Shown one piece after another: positions 44,100 through 55,523 of a stretch of DNA of 64,000 nt. Positions within the stretch are counted from its first letter, which is position 1, and every line of letters starts with the position of its first letter. This stretch comes from Balanoglossus misakiensis (Eukaryota; Hemichordata): NCBI GenBank assembly GCA_040954595.2, contig CM082579.2, forward strand, positions 15,252,001 through 15,316,000. The letters run 5' to 3'. A program made the translations under genes and the position numbers. Below the pieces are notes generated by a model. That model saw nothing but the letters and a program-made list of their open reading frames with translations. It was not told the origin of the DNA and ran no database searches.

Positions 44100-45125
44100 C
44101 TTTTCAACATCAGTTCTCTGAGTAAAAAGATGGCCATGTAAATTTTCTCTAAGTTTGTTAGAGAAATAAAGTACATGTACAACTTTAGTGTTTCACTAAT
44201 TGAGTTTCAGTGTTCTTGTATTGTCTCCTTTGCCCCATGTCAACCTCAAAGTAAATATCAAATTTGCCATTTTTGACTTATTTGTCCTTGTAGTGGGCCA
44301 CATAGCATTTTAGTGCAACTTATGAAAATCTGAAGAACCAAATGCCTAATTTACCCACTCTGCACAGATTTATTTCAATGGTACTGACTTGATGATCGGT
44401 ATAGCGCCCTCTGTGGTAGGGGGTGGGGGTTAACCTAGCCTTTATATGTTTATCCCTGTCCGGTTCCATTCCAATTGTATCTATGGTAACCTTATTATCA
44501 GCAGTAAATGCCACAATTGCAAAACAGCAATAATTTTAGTATCAAGCACTCTGTGGAATTAAATATACCCTGTGTATTCTTTGTTTCCCATTAGTAATCA
44601 TGCAACTTTGCCATTTTGGGCCTTCTGATTTGCTGTATGTGCTCACTAGTCCTTCCCAACGTCTCTGAATTAGAAGGCCATTATCATTTGTATAGTGTAG
44701 ACACATTTCATTTTAGTACAACTGATGAAAGTCTCGTGAAAAACCAAATGCTTAATTTACCCACTGTGCAAAGATTATCTGAATGATATTGTGTTGATCG
44801 TCATATAGTATAGCGCCCTCTGCGATAGTATTTGGATGATTGTGCCAGGGAGAAGGGGGTACTGAGGGAGCAGATGCAGATGACAGCAAGGCATATCCAC
44901 TGAACAATGAGACGGTACGTGTTGTCAGCATTCAGGGAGAGTAAAAAGGGGAGCGCAAGAGACCAGGATGAAGAGACGAGCAGTATTGCATCATCTGTGG
45001 AAAAAAATGCCAAGAGAAGGTAAGTGTGGAAGACAAGCACTTAGGGGTTATAAACAAATGTTTTTTTGTGGACAGTTTTAGTATCAAGCATTGTGGAATT
45101 AAATATACACAGTGTGTGTTGTGTG
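44100..45125 (-). repeat. Inverted copies of the 309-bp repeat family
   Basis: 44100-44520 is the reverse complement of about 51830-52230 (ATTAGGCATTTGGTTCTTCA on the other strand; TATAGCGCCCTCTG here), and 44560-44900 is a second, more diverged unit. With 49965-52230 they form a large inverted arrangement across 44-52 kb. Confidence 0.8.
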
Positions 45126-45134
45126 TTAGATAGG

Positions 45135-45154
45135 TACATACATACATACATACA

Positions 45155-45188
<34 letters not shown>

Positions 45189-45292
45189 CATACATACATA
45201 CATACATACATACATACATGCATGCATACATAGATACATAGATACATACATACATACATACATACATACATACATACATACATACATACATG
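45135..45292 (-). repeat. (CATA)n microsatellite
   Basis: About 38 near-perfect CATA units. The flank TGTGTTGTGTGTTAGATAGG is the reverse complement of the flank of the (TATG)n at 47170-47270, so both microsatellites belong to one mobile unit. Confidence 0.95.
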
Positions 45293-45299
45293 CATGCGC

Positions 45300-46375
45300 C
45301 CTGTATTGACCAAATACCGTCGTGCAAGCTCATGTACAAGCTATTTCTTTATGCCTGAACAAAAATTGACCAAATTCTACTGTTTATTATGATTCATTCT
45401 TCGAAACAATTCATCTTCTTGCCATATTTTATTTGTTCATATAACACATTTTGAAGAAAAGTTGTACAAAGACTACAATATACTAATGGGCTATATTCTC
45501 AAAACAGATATATTACCACAAATACTACTAGGAATTGTGTAGTGGTTTCTTTCTCACTATAAGACATATGATATCTGATATCAACCATACAAACAATATC
45601 AATCTTCTTACACACATACATACATTCATACTTACACAAAAAGCATAAAACTCCAATTTATTTTATATAGCCTTATATTAATTTATTTCAATTGTGAAAA
45701 TAGACACACATACAAAAAAGAACAGAAAAAACAATCACAGTATCTGGTTTATGAAATAAAAAAGACCAAACAAGCAATTGCTTCCGAAATAACATATTCC
45801 ACATTCTGTCACAAATTGAGCAAATTCCAGTAAAATCAACCCCAAGGACCTACACACTAAATTTCAAAGTAATTGTACAAAGAATTTAACTAAACACAAC
45901 TAAAATTGATCAAAAATTACACATTTCACCACAATTTACATAAACTCTACCAACTTCACCCTAGGAACCTGCATACTAAATTTCAAAGTAATTGGCCCCT
46001 TGGTTTCAGTAAAGAAAAGTGACAGACAGTGACACCACTCACCCAATAAGACAATCACCCAATCTAATAAGCTCAACATAACTGACAACACAGCTAAACA
46101 GATCACCGACATTATAAATACAATTGTGTACATTTCACAAATGACAATATTAGCCTTTTAGTCACCTCTGACTCTAATGTAAAGTACATTATGGTAACTG
46201 TTCATTGAAATGTTTCTGGGAAATGTTTACTAAGGCTATTTAATATCTTCTAGTTTTTTTTTATAACACATGGTTTCTCTTGCAATTCCTCTTTCAGTAA
46301 ACAGGATAAACTTTCTACACCATTACACTTATATGCTACTGCCAAATGGAAGTAATCTAATCCTGTAGTAGCTAT
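45300..46375. other. Non-genic stretch
   Basis: AT-rich. Two similar phrases (CACTAAATTTCAAAGTAATT near 45854 and CATACTAAATTTCAAAGTAA near 45971) suggest old internal duplication. No gene seen. Confidence 0.4.
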
Positions 46376-46584
46376 AAAGCAGCATTGTCAGGGCCCAAGC
46401 AACATGATGAAAAAAGGTGAAAGCACACGTTATAGTTACTCAAACTTTTACCAGAAAATTTTGATAGATCATATTGGTTCACGTCCAAGCAAATCAGACT
46501 TCTAACCATATTGGTTAGCTTACAATTTGATAAGTATATAAATTAAAGGGACCCTTTTCCATTAATTATGTTTGATGCAAGACA

Positions 46585-46850
46585 CCATTTATGTTAATGT
46601 ACATGTGGATATATAGTGAATCAACATTCAACAACACACACTGCTTGTAGACACGAGAGTGAAAAATCTTGCCAAAATGAATAATTGGTCTTTACCATTT
46701 ATTCATTTTGGGCGAGTTTTTACTGTCATATCCTACAAACGGGATAGAAGCTGTGTGTGGTCGAACGTTGATTCACTATATATCCACATTAACAGTCTCT
46801 TGTATCACACATAATTATTAAAAAAGGGCAGCAAAGAGACTTTCTGCCTT
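46585..46850. mobile_element. Foldback element, both arms of the short interspersed family
   Basis: Left arm ACATGTGGATATATAGTGAA (46600 onward) and right arm TTGATTCACTATATATCCAC (about 46768) are inverted, with TTGCCAAAATGAATAA facing ATTCATTTTGGGCGAG near the centre at about 46690. This appears to be the complete form of the copies at 29375 and 31680. Confidence 0.8.
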
Positions 46851-46974
46851 TAATAAGCTAATAAAAGTGTTAGACTGCATTGGCTGCTCTATAATACCAT
46901 ATAGCAATGCAGTAACTCCTGTGGATGCCAATTTCTGACTCTCTGTTATTTCTCACATGCATTTGTGAATTTTT

Positions 46975-47170
46975 ATTGAAATAAAAAAACTGGTGTGTTG
47001 AATATGTCAGTGAGTGAATGTGCAATTGGACAGTGTGTTGGCAGTTAGTGGAGATAAAACAATCCTCATGGTGTAATGGTTAACACACTTGTCACTTTGT
47101 GATAAGAGATCCTGGTTCGATTCCTGGTGAGGATGATAAAAAAGGAGTCCATTTGCTGTGTGTTTTCCAT
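46975..47170 (+). mobile_element. SINE-like unit with tRNA-like head, copy 1
   Basis: Shares with 49633-49840 the upstream phrase GAATATGTCAGTGAGTGAAT, CAATTGGACAGTGTGTTGGC, the tRNA-like block and the downstream GAGTCCATTTGCTGTGTG. It ends in an expanded (TATG)n tail, as SINEs often end in simple repeats. Confidence 0.75.
47062..47134 (+). tRNA. tRNA-like sequence (SINE head or tRNA pseudogene)
   Basis: 73 nt: acceptor ATCCTCA/TGAGGAT (7 of 7 pairs), D-arm GTGT-AATGGTTA-ACAC, T-arm CCTGG-TTCGATT-CCTGG (one mismatch) and B box GGTTCGATTCC. The anticodon arm is aberrant: CTTGT/ATAAG encloses nine bases (CACTTTGTG), or it closes as an 8-bp hairpin with TTT loop. Outside that arm it most resembles tRNA-Asp. 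Probably not a functional tRNA. Confidence 0.5.
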
Positions 47171-47270
47171 GTATGTATGTATGTACGTATGTATGTATGT
47201 ATGTACGTATGTATGTACGTATGTATGTATGTATGTATGTATGTATGTATGTATGTATGTATGTATGTAC
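47170..47270 (+). repeat. (TATG)n microsatellite with TACG interruptions
   Basis: Tail of the SINE-like unit. Ends at CTATCTAACACACAACACAC, the inverted counterpart of the 45 kb microsatellite flank. Confidence 0.95.
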
Positions 47271-47279
47271 CTATCTAAC

Positions 47280-49632
47280 ACACAACACACACTGTGTATA
47301 TTTGTTGGGCATTTTGGTTTTCTACCACATATCTCAGTAGTTTCCATGCCATAGTGACTCTTCAGTTTTACATAATGATATCCAATATAACCCAATCTAC
47401 TATTAATGCGATTTTTTTTTCATTTTGATTGTGGAAATGGTTAAAAATGAAAAACATCTGAATTTGTACTTTAATAAATATAAGCTATATAGTATTTTAA
47501 AATGGTCATAAATTTATGTTAACATGGCAAAACATGTTTTAGTGTTTATGTATACTTGTTTAATATAGAGAAATAATTGTACAAATAAAATGACAACTTA
47601 CTTTTGCTTTTAAAAATAATTAAAAATGGTAATGTTTCTTGAGATATACCAGGGTTTCTAGAATATAGAGGGCGCTGGCACGGGAACATTTGATGGTTGT
47701 CCCCAATACAACATTCTGGTATCATGTTTTATCATCTGTGGACATTTGGCGGCGATATCCAACAGGATGTGCATAACATCCCGAGAAGGTCTTCTCGTTG
47801 TATTGCTTCTTGAGATATTGAAACTGTCTTGAATCCCAACGCAAATGTGATGGTGATGCGTATGTTGTTGCACGTAGTCACATCCGAAAACGAATCAAGT
47901 GCTCTTGTTGTTCAGCAGCTGAATATAGGTTAGTGGGATATGTGTATATTCTCGTGGTTATTTTTAAATGAGTATAAATGACAGAATCGGTGGTTTGAAC
48001 GTGTAAGAGTTGATGGTATTGGTTATGTAGTTGTGTTTTATCCAATGGTAGTGTGATTTTAATTGTGTATGAGGCGATGGCAGTTTTGTCAGGCTTTTTT
48101 ATTTTCGTGTCGAGCGACATCCAATATGGCGGTTGTCGTTATATACTGAAAGGGTGTCGTTTGTATGCATGTTTTGGCAAATTGTATATATGTTAAGATG
48201 GTGAAGTTTGCTTGAAGGAATAGAAACATCAGAGGCTGGGTACATCGGAGTTTCTATTTCATTCCATACAAGTTGAAATTAAGCTTATTTTTGGAGTGTA
48301 TACAGGTACATATGATTATTTAGAAACGGTTTTAGGCAAGCGAATCTGCTGAATTCGGGCGATCGGTCTTGTATCGTGTGTATGAAACGTACAAGCAGTG
48401 GTAGGATATTATTTTGGGATGTGTACTTCAATAGTTTCCATGTCTCTTATATGTATTTGTCAAAAAATAAACAGTAGTAAAAATGGATTGTATTTTCCAT
48501 TATTTTTTCTGTTAATATTGTATGTTTACATGACCAAAAGCCTTAAGGTTTTCATTGGAATTTATATCAGGGTAATCAATTTGTTTTTGATAATTATTTG
48601 CTTCAAATATGGAACAATCTGTGTGAGTACATAACAGAAACATTGCTAGATAATTTGACATTTGAATTGTTCGTAAGAATGTGAGGACAAGCATAGAATT
48701 GGCCAAATTATGCTGGTGACCACTCTGTTTAGTGTGTATGCTTTCTATAGTCGTGACAGGCATGTTAAAAACATAGACAATGAAATCTGGTTGGAGCATG
48801 AAAAGTAGAGTTGACTTGTTAACATATTTTGATGCCATGAAACCATTTTGTGGACAGGACAATTTATGTGACCAAGAATTGATTTTCTGAATATCACAAG
48901 GTTGATAGTGAATTCATTGTAATTTGTTGTCCTGTTTAAGTAGTGGGGTTATTGTAAAAAAATCATCATTCGCTATCTTGTACTTGGAGTGATGTCATCT
49001 CGACATTGATACATTATGGCTATTGAGAGGTGTGTGTTATGCAGGCAAGTGTATATCTTGATGTACTTGTTTAAATACACAATTATACTTAATGATTTAA
49101 TTTAAAAGTTTTGTTTATTTTCTTGACAGTTTTGGCTACCAAAGAGTTCTCAAGGTGAGTGTTGGTGTACATCAGTGCAAAGTATCATGTACAAACTAAG
49201 AGATCAACACACTCAAATGTGTATTGTGTCGTGTACGAATTAGTTTCGTAAATCATTTGTAGATAACGTGTTTAGTTTTGTGGTAAGTGACACTGAGGTT
49301 TCAGATCGGATAGGATGATTGTCCAGTGCCATGCATTGTGTGTTAACATGTGAAAGCACTAGCCTAATTTGTTTGAAATTTGGTATTCAGGGATGATGTA
49401 AGAAAAAATAATTTTAACAGTTCATAGAATCAGTGTTTATTAATACTTCAAAAAGGTATGTGACTTGAATGTGTGCAGTACATCATTGTGCTATGTGGTG
49501 TTAACACCATTGAATAGTGCCATTACTTACAGCAATCTTACAGCAATGGCTTCAGTAAAACATTGAGTATGATTTGTGTGATTCCTGATACCCCTGTCGT
49601 GTCATTTGTGATGTTTTACTGTGTACTTTTTG
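47280..49632. other. Mostly non-genic stretch
   Basis: Two adjacent minus-strand frames (48120-47878 and 47873-47658) are open, and the first begins with ATG just after CCGCCATATTGG, a YY1-like context. They have no recognisable domain and no clear splice structure, so no gene is called. The rest to 49632 is AT-rich with nothing supported. Confidence 0.35.
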
Positions 49633-49840
49633 AAATAAAGAAACTGGTGTGTTAGTTGAATATGTCAGTGAGTGAATGTGCAATTGGACAGTGTGTTGGC
49701 AGTTAGTGGAGATAAAAAATCGTCATGGTGTAATGGTTAACACACTTGTCACTTTGTGATAAGAGATCCAGGTTCGATTCCTGGTGGGGATGATGAAAAA
49801 AAGAGTCCATTAGCTGTGTGTTTGAGTATGAGTGTAATAT
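49633..49840 (+). mobile_element. SINE-like unit with tRNA-like head, copy 2
   Basis: Second copy of 46975-47170, with the same order of blocks and a short, degenerate TATG tail (49838-49872). Confidence 0.75.
49719..49791 (+). tRNA. tRNA-like sequence, second copy
   Basis: 73 nt, same fold as 47062-47134. Here the T-arm CCAGG/CCTGG is perfect while the acceptor ATCGTCA/TGGGGAT has one mismatch. The anticodon arm (CTTGTCACTTTGTGATAAG) is identical in both copies, so its odd shape predates amplification. Confidence 0.5.
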
Positions 49841-49964
49841 ATGTATGTACGTATTTATGCATGTATGTATGTAGCCAGCAAACATACAAAACATATTGTG
49901 TATATTCAATTCCATACAGTGTTTGATAATAAATATGTTGTTGTTTTACAATTTGGCATTCACT

Positions 49965-52230
49965 GCTGATAATTAGGTTTCCATAGATACAAGCGGAATG
50001 CAATAGAAGAGGGATAACCATATACATGTATAGAAAAGGTAGGTTACCCCTTCCCCTATAATCCAAATACTACCACAGAGGGTGCTATACTATATGACCA
50101 TCAACTGAGTATCATTCAAATACTCTGTGCACAGTGGGTAAAGACTTATTTGTTTTTTTTAGGAGACTTTCATCAGTTGCAGTAAAATACAACGTGACTA
50201 CACTATATACACCAATGAGAATGGCCATGTAATTCAGAGAGTGCTTGATATTAAAACTGTTTCATAGTTGTGGCCTTTACTGCTGATAATTAGGTTACCA
50301 TAGATACAAGCCCAATGCAACATGACAGGGATAAACATATGCAAAGACAAGATTAAACCCCACCTCCATAATCAAAATACTACCACAGAGGGCGCTATAC
50401 TATATGACCATCAACTGAGTATCATTCAAATACTCTGTGCACAGTGGGTAAAGACACATTTGGTTTTTTAGGAGACTTTCATCAGTTGTAGTAAAATACA
50501 ACGTGACTACACTATATACACCAATGAGAATGGCCATGTAATTCAGAGAGTGCTTGATATTAAAACTGTTTCATAGTTGTGGCCTTTACTGCTGATAATT
50601 AGGTTACCATAGATACAAGCCCAATGCAACAGGACAGGGATAAACATATGCAAAGACAAGATTTAACCCCACCTCCATAATCAAAATACTACCACAGAGG
50701 GCGCTATACTATATGACCATCAACTGAGTATCATTCAAATACTACTCATTCAAATACTCTGTGCACAGTGGGTAAAGACACATTTGGTTTTTTAGGAGAC
50801 TTTCATCAGTTGCAGTAAAATACAACGTGACTACACTATATACACCAATGAGAATGGCCATGTAATTCAGAGAGTGCTTGATATTAAAACTGTTTCATAG
50901 TTGTGGCCTTTACTGCTGATAATTAGGTTACCATAGATACAAGCCCAATGCAACATGACAGGGATAAACATATGCAAAGACAAGATTAAACCCCACCTCC
51001 ATAATCAAAATACTACCACAGAGGGCGCTATACTATATGACCATCAACTGAGTATCATTCAAATACTCTGTGCACAGTGGGTAAAGACACATTTGGTTTT
51101 TTAGGAGACTTTCATCAGTTGTAGTAAAATACAACGTGACTACACTATATACACCAATGAGAATGGCCATGTAATTCAGAGAGTGCTTGATATTAAAACT
51201 GTTTCATAGTTGTGGCCTTTACTGCTGATAATTAGGTTACCATAGATACAAGCCCAATGCAACATGACAGGGACAAACATATGCAAAGACAAGATTTAAC
51301 CCCACCTCCATAATCAAAATACTACCACAGAGGGCGCTATACTATATGACCATCAACTGAGTATCATTCAAATACTCTGTGCACAGTGGGTAAAGACACA
51401 TTTGGTTTTTTAGGAGACTTTCATCAGTTGTAGTAAAATACAACGTGACTACACTATATACACCAATGAGAATGGCCATGTAATTCAGAGAGTGCTTGAT
51501 ATTAAAACTGTTTCATAGTTGTGGCCTTTACTGCTGATAATTAGGTTACCATAGATACAAGCCCAATGCAACATGACAGGGATAAACATATGCAAAGACA
51601 AGATTTAACCCCACCTCCATAATCAAAATACTACCACAGAGGGCGCTATACTATATGACCATCAACTGAGTATCATTCAAATACTCTGTGCACAGTGGGT
51701 AAACACACATTTGGTTTTTTAGGAGACTTTCACCAGTTGCAGTAAAATACAACGTGACTACACTATATGCACCAATGAGAATGGCCGTGTAATTCAGAGT
51801 GCTTGATATTAAAACTGTTTCAAAGCTGTGGCCTTTACTGCTGATAATTAGGTTACCATAGATACAAGTGGAATGGAACCGGACAGGGATAAACATACAA
51901 AGGCTAGGTTACCCCCCCCCCCCAAAATACTACCACAGAGGGCGCTATACTGATCATCAAGTCTGTACCATTGAAATAAATCTGTGCAGAGTGGGTAAAT
52001 TAGGCATTTGGTTCTTCAGATTTTCATAAGTTGCACTAAAATGCTATGTGGCCCACTACAAGGACAAATAAGTCAAAAATGGCAAATTTGACGTTTACTT
52101 TGAGGTTGGCATGGGGCAAACGAGACAATACAAGAACACTGAAACTCAATTAGTGAAACACTAAAGTTGTACTTTATTTCTCTAACAAACTTAGAGAAAA
52201 TTTACATGGCCATCTTTTTACTCAGAGACC
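49965..52230 (+). repeat. 309-bp tandem array, about seven units
   Basis: GCTGATAATTAGGTTNCCAT starts at 49965, 50282, 50591, 50915, 51224, 51533 and 51840; spacings are 317, 309, 324, 309, 309 and 307 bp. Each unit holds GAGGGCGCTATACTATATGA, GTATCATTCAAATACTCTGT and GTAGTAAAATACAACGTGAC. The 324-bp unit has an internal 15-bp duplication (ACTCATTCAAATACT). The final unit continues into the diverged sequence that is inverted at 44.1-44.5 kb. Confidence 0.95.
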
Positions 52231-52246
52231 TGATGTTGAATAGAAA

Positions 52247-52310
52247 TGTGGTAGTGCAGGTCTACATGAGTGCCGTGTACTAGCCTCTCTCTCTGCAAAT
52301 CCATCCACAA
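52247..52310 (-). pseudogene. OB-fold gene candidate exon 6, copy B
   Basis: WMDLQRERLVHGTHVDLHYH on the minus strand. The acceptor side of the intron before it is lost: ATGCAAGTTG, which in copy A lies inside the intron, directly abuts TGGATGG here. Confidence 0.45.
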
Positions 52311-52319
52311 CTTGCATGC

Positions 52320-53357
52320 AGATAGTGGGAGTCTGATGTAAGCAACTACTGCAGTTACAGTCAGGACGTAAGTGGGATAATTAAACAGCAGGGGATCATG
52401 CAATGCAAACAATTGAACTGGCCAGTAACGTTTGAATTGCTCATTTGCATACAGTTTTTCAACTTTTTTCACAACGAAAGTTAAGCAACTAGCAACCCAT
52501 TTCTGACAATTATTTCACCCCAGGCACATTACTGGTACTATGAGTGTACTACATGTGATTTTTCATGAAGTTTTATCGAGAAGAATTTCTTTACTTCCAC
52601 TGACAAAATTGTGATCTCGAAATTCAAAGTGACCTTGAAGTTACAAAAAAAAAAAATATCAGCCATACCCACACAAAAATTAACCCCCTCAGGTTTTAGA
52701 AACATTATTAAACTCCTCTATTCATAATTTTGACATGAATATATCCATGCCGAGAGTCAAGGACCACAATTTACTGTGCCATAGGTCAGTCCTGAGAAGT
52801 CAGTCAGCGTGAATAGTGTATAGACTCCGTATGTAATATGCTAATGAGAGATAACGACACGTTGAAAAGGAAGCCATTACGTCATGGGTTAACATGCGTT
52901 GACCTACTTCAATGCATACACATATGGCAAACACGGCTGTACTCGTCGATGGCGAAGGCAATTTTTACACCGTCATTACTCCACAACGGAGCGGCTCACA
53001 CTATTATAATTTCACGGTAACTTAGTTCAATATCTTCCTAACCTACCCAATTTTTTTCAAGACAAGAAATCTTTGCCGAGAGTCAAGGACCACAATTTAA
53101 ACCAACATACCGAAACTGTCTTTCTCGGGAAAGCGTCGTTAAAACTTCACGAAAAATCATCCTATCATTGACTATGGTGTTTCATACACGTCTTAGAAAA
53201 ATGGGTGCACTACGATCACTTGTAGTACCGAAAATCTCCGTTTGAAAATTTTTCGAACTGGCCGTAACTGCCACTCAGCGACTTTCACATTCAAATAGAT
53301 CTCTTTGATCTCACCGCCGTAATTACCCCACTTACGTCCTGACTGGTTAATACTTAC
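52320..53357. other. Non-genic stretch inside copy B
   Basis: No coding exon supported. GCCGAGAGTCAAGGACCACA occurs twice (about 52749 and 53076), a small direct duplication about 327 bp apart. Confidence 0.45.
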
Positions 53358-53428
53358 AAAGTGTATTACCTCCAACACCCCATGGACGGTATCATGTCAT
53401 CACCAGTAGCTATAGGTTGTTTTAACAC
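53358..53428 (-). pseudogene. OB-fold gene candidate exon 4, copy B
   Basis: 71 bp after CTCTCAAG and before GTAAGT on the minus strand; VLKQPIATGDDMIPSMG, then an in-frame TAA. Six bases longer than its copy A homologue. Confidence 0.45.
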
Positions 53429-53604
53429 CTTGAGAGAAAAAAATGGATTGTTACTGATAGATTACAAAGCACTGACAATACAAGAGGGGGAGGGGTAAGG
53501 TTTGTTGAGAGCAGTTGTTTTTTGCTAAACATTAGTGAAAATATGAAATTATTGACATGTAGGATTTCAATTTTATGATGTAAGAGTATTTTATAATATC
53601 TCAC

Positions 53605-53776
53605 CGGGACTTCAGTTGTCGCTGTAGTATTTAACCCAAGTTTAACTGTGCCAACCACGTCCATGCATGGCAAGGTTTTCTCTCCCAAAAGTTTCAGTTT
53701 GGTATCCCAGTTACCATCAGTTGCACTTACTCCACGCCTTCTAAGTTGAATGCGATTTACCATCACATGATTCATA
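53605..53776 (-). pseudogene. OB-fold gene exon 3, copy B
   Basis: 172 bp between TTTGCACCACAG and CCG/GTGAGA. Same 36-bp deletion and one-base gain as copy A (43171-43342), so the two are sister copies, but here the donor is intact. KLKLLGEKTLPCMD and TVKLGLNTTATTEVP are readable. Confidence 0.8.
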
Positions 53777-54251
53777 CTGTGGTGCAAAGACAATTAAAAA
53801 CATCGATTGTAAGTCATTTAGTAGTGATACCATTGTGACCAAACCTCGTTTTAAAATACATGTAATCCGTACTCGAAACTATCATTTTTTTCTTTCTAGA
53901 ATATTAGAACGCGCTCAAAAATAAAAATGCGACCTGTAAGCGAGTGCCGCGTTTCAATTGGTACTGACGATAAACACCGCCACTCGGAGATAAAATCAAC
54001 GTTTTTTTTTTAATGCAAGTGAACGCATGGAGGCGGCCATATTGAATTTAGGTTACATCCCAAGACATTCCGACTGGGCTTCAGGTGGATTCGGGAAAGG
54101 TCTCTAAAACATAATCGGTCATCCAATTTTGTATACTAAATTTCTAAAAATGTAGGACATGGGAGGTTAACATACCCACAATGACTACACACAAAAAAGG
54201 GCCCAGGCGTTTCGGGGTGCGATTGTTACGTACCTTAGCTCCATCATCTGC

Positions 54252-54496
54252 AACCATGCAGCCAAGGAGTGGCAGTGAAATTGTGCCTCATTGAGGATAC
54301 AGTCTAGATCCGGAATTCAGCCAACGGCAAACTGTTTAGCGTGCCTTGTATGCAGCAGGATGGCAACGTTCTGGAACTTAAATTCTGGAAAGAAAATCCG
54401 AAATAGCTGAACAGATAACAGAAGAGAGAATACATACAGCTCCGCAACTTTTCCACTGGAAGATATAATACCATTTGCCTCTATGAAAGAGCAAAG
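54252..54496 (+). pseudogene. OB-fold gene exon 2, copy B, inverted relative to exon 3
   Basis: Plus-strand exon 2 with at least two stops (TAG in GTCTAGATC and in AAATAGCTG) followed by donor GTATGT. On its left the sequence is minus-oriented intron 2 ending TTACGTACCTTAGCTCCATC, the complement of the 42722-42745 junction. Thus it carries the same inversion junction as copy A. Confidence 0.8.
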
Positions 54497-54817
54497 GTAT
54501 GTTATAATCGCACCCCGAAACTTATCGGAAGGTCTTCGGATGTAATCCAATATGGCAGCCTCCATGCGATCACGTACATTGAAAATCCATTGATTTCATC
54601 GCCGATTACCGATGTTTATCGTCAATACCGATTCAAACGCGGCACTCGTTTACAAGTCGCATTTATTTTTGATCGCGTTCCAATATTTTAAACAAACTAG
54701 ATTACTGATAAAAATGCTCAAAATTTTTCCTCCAAATGCCACCTTTACGGATTCAGTCACACAACTTACAGACTACGCCAAACTTTTTTCCAGATCATAC
54801 CTTGCGGGCGAAAAGCG

Positions 54818-54934
54818 ATGGATATACCTGAAAAATTTGTAACAGAATTGTATCATCCGCCACAAATAATGATATCAGAAGTCGAGATATCTCCACAGAA
54901 GAAGAGGGTGTGCGTTGTAGGAAAAGTCCATGAT
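54818..54934 (+). CDS. OB-fold gene candidate exon 1
   Basis: ATG in GCGATGGAT opens 39 codons, MDIPEKFVTELYHPPQIMIS then EVEISPQKKRVCVVGKVHD, ending at GAT/GTGAGT. The V-x-I-x-x-x-x-x-K-V-x-V-V-G-K-V rhythm is the first strands of an OB-fold. The upstream 270 bp contain CpG-bearing sequence shared with intron 2 of the other copies (GGCAGCCTCCATGCGATCAC). Directly after about 30 bp of intron the sequence turns into the inverted end sequence (54963), so the exon is not linked to exon 2 here. Confidence 0.4.
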
Positions 54935-54962
54935 GTGAGTACTGTCAAATGTTGCACAAATA

Positions 54963-55342
54963 GCCGTTAAACCTGAAATATAGATTGAAAGTGGATATTG
55001 TTTTACACAATTTTTGAACATTGAAGTAAAGTATTAGAATGATGGAATCCGATAAAAAAAGTGAGTTGGTAATTTCGGCATCCGACTTCGTTATTAAAAA
55101 TGGAAAGGTTTGCGATTCGGTTCAAGTACTATTTGCAAGTTTGAAAGGAAATATTTCATTGAAGTACAGTGGCAACTACTGCATTATTGAGAATCTTTGA
55201 AATGTTGATGAACGGAGACTTATAATAGAATAAATGAAAACCTACCTTTAACGGTGTTAGGGTTACTACACCTGACAGACCGCTGGTCTGCGTCCGACCG
55301 ATTCTGAGCTCCTAGCTCTTGTGGAGACATGCGGAGGTACAG
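54963..55342 (-). repeat. End sequence of the OB-fold element (minus orientation)
   Basis: Reverse complement of 59053-59430: runs from GCCGTTAAACCTGAAATATA to AGCTCTTGTGGAGACATGCG and GAGGTACAGCGGG. Forms the left inverted repeat of unit 1. Confidence 0.85.
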
Positions 55343-55489
55343 CGGGTTAACGGTTAGGAAGTGTTGATGAAAGGAATGATTAATTACATAGGCCAATCAG
55401 GATCCTGGAGTTAGATATTCGAGTGAAATGGTGGAAAAACGGGAATGCCGATTGGTTCAATTTAACCGGAGGGAAATTGCTACATTATA

Positions 55490-55523
55490 TGACGTCAGTT
55501 GCGAACGATAATGCATATATTAA
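55490..55523 (+). promoter_or_regulatory. CRE (TGACGTCA) and TATA-like box
   Basis: TGACGTCA at 55490-55497 is the full CREB/ATF palindrome; CATATATTAA follows at 55514-55523. The spacing is short but the pair suggests a promoter reading into the unit. Repeated exactly at 57556-57589 in copy 2. Confidence 0.35.

Noticed and set aside
47062-47134. Functional nuclear tRNA gene
   Set aside because: Good acceptor, D and T arms, but the anticodon arm does not give a standard 7-nt loop with T33, and the block is embedded in a repeated unit.
44932-47395. Frames rich in Met-Tyr-Val-Cys or Tyr-Ile-His-Thr
   Set aside because: Translations of the CATA/TATG microsatellites.
47658-48120. Two adjacent minus-strand frames as a small gene
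   Set aside because: No recognisable domain, no clear splice join, AT-driven composition; only the YY1-like context at the first ATG is suggestive.
53422-53793. Continuous 123-codon protein over copy B exon 3
   Set aside because: It reads through exon 3 into its intron in a frame shifted from the conserved OB-fold frame; the conserved reading requires splicing and is broken.
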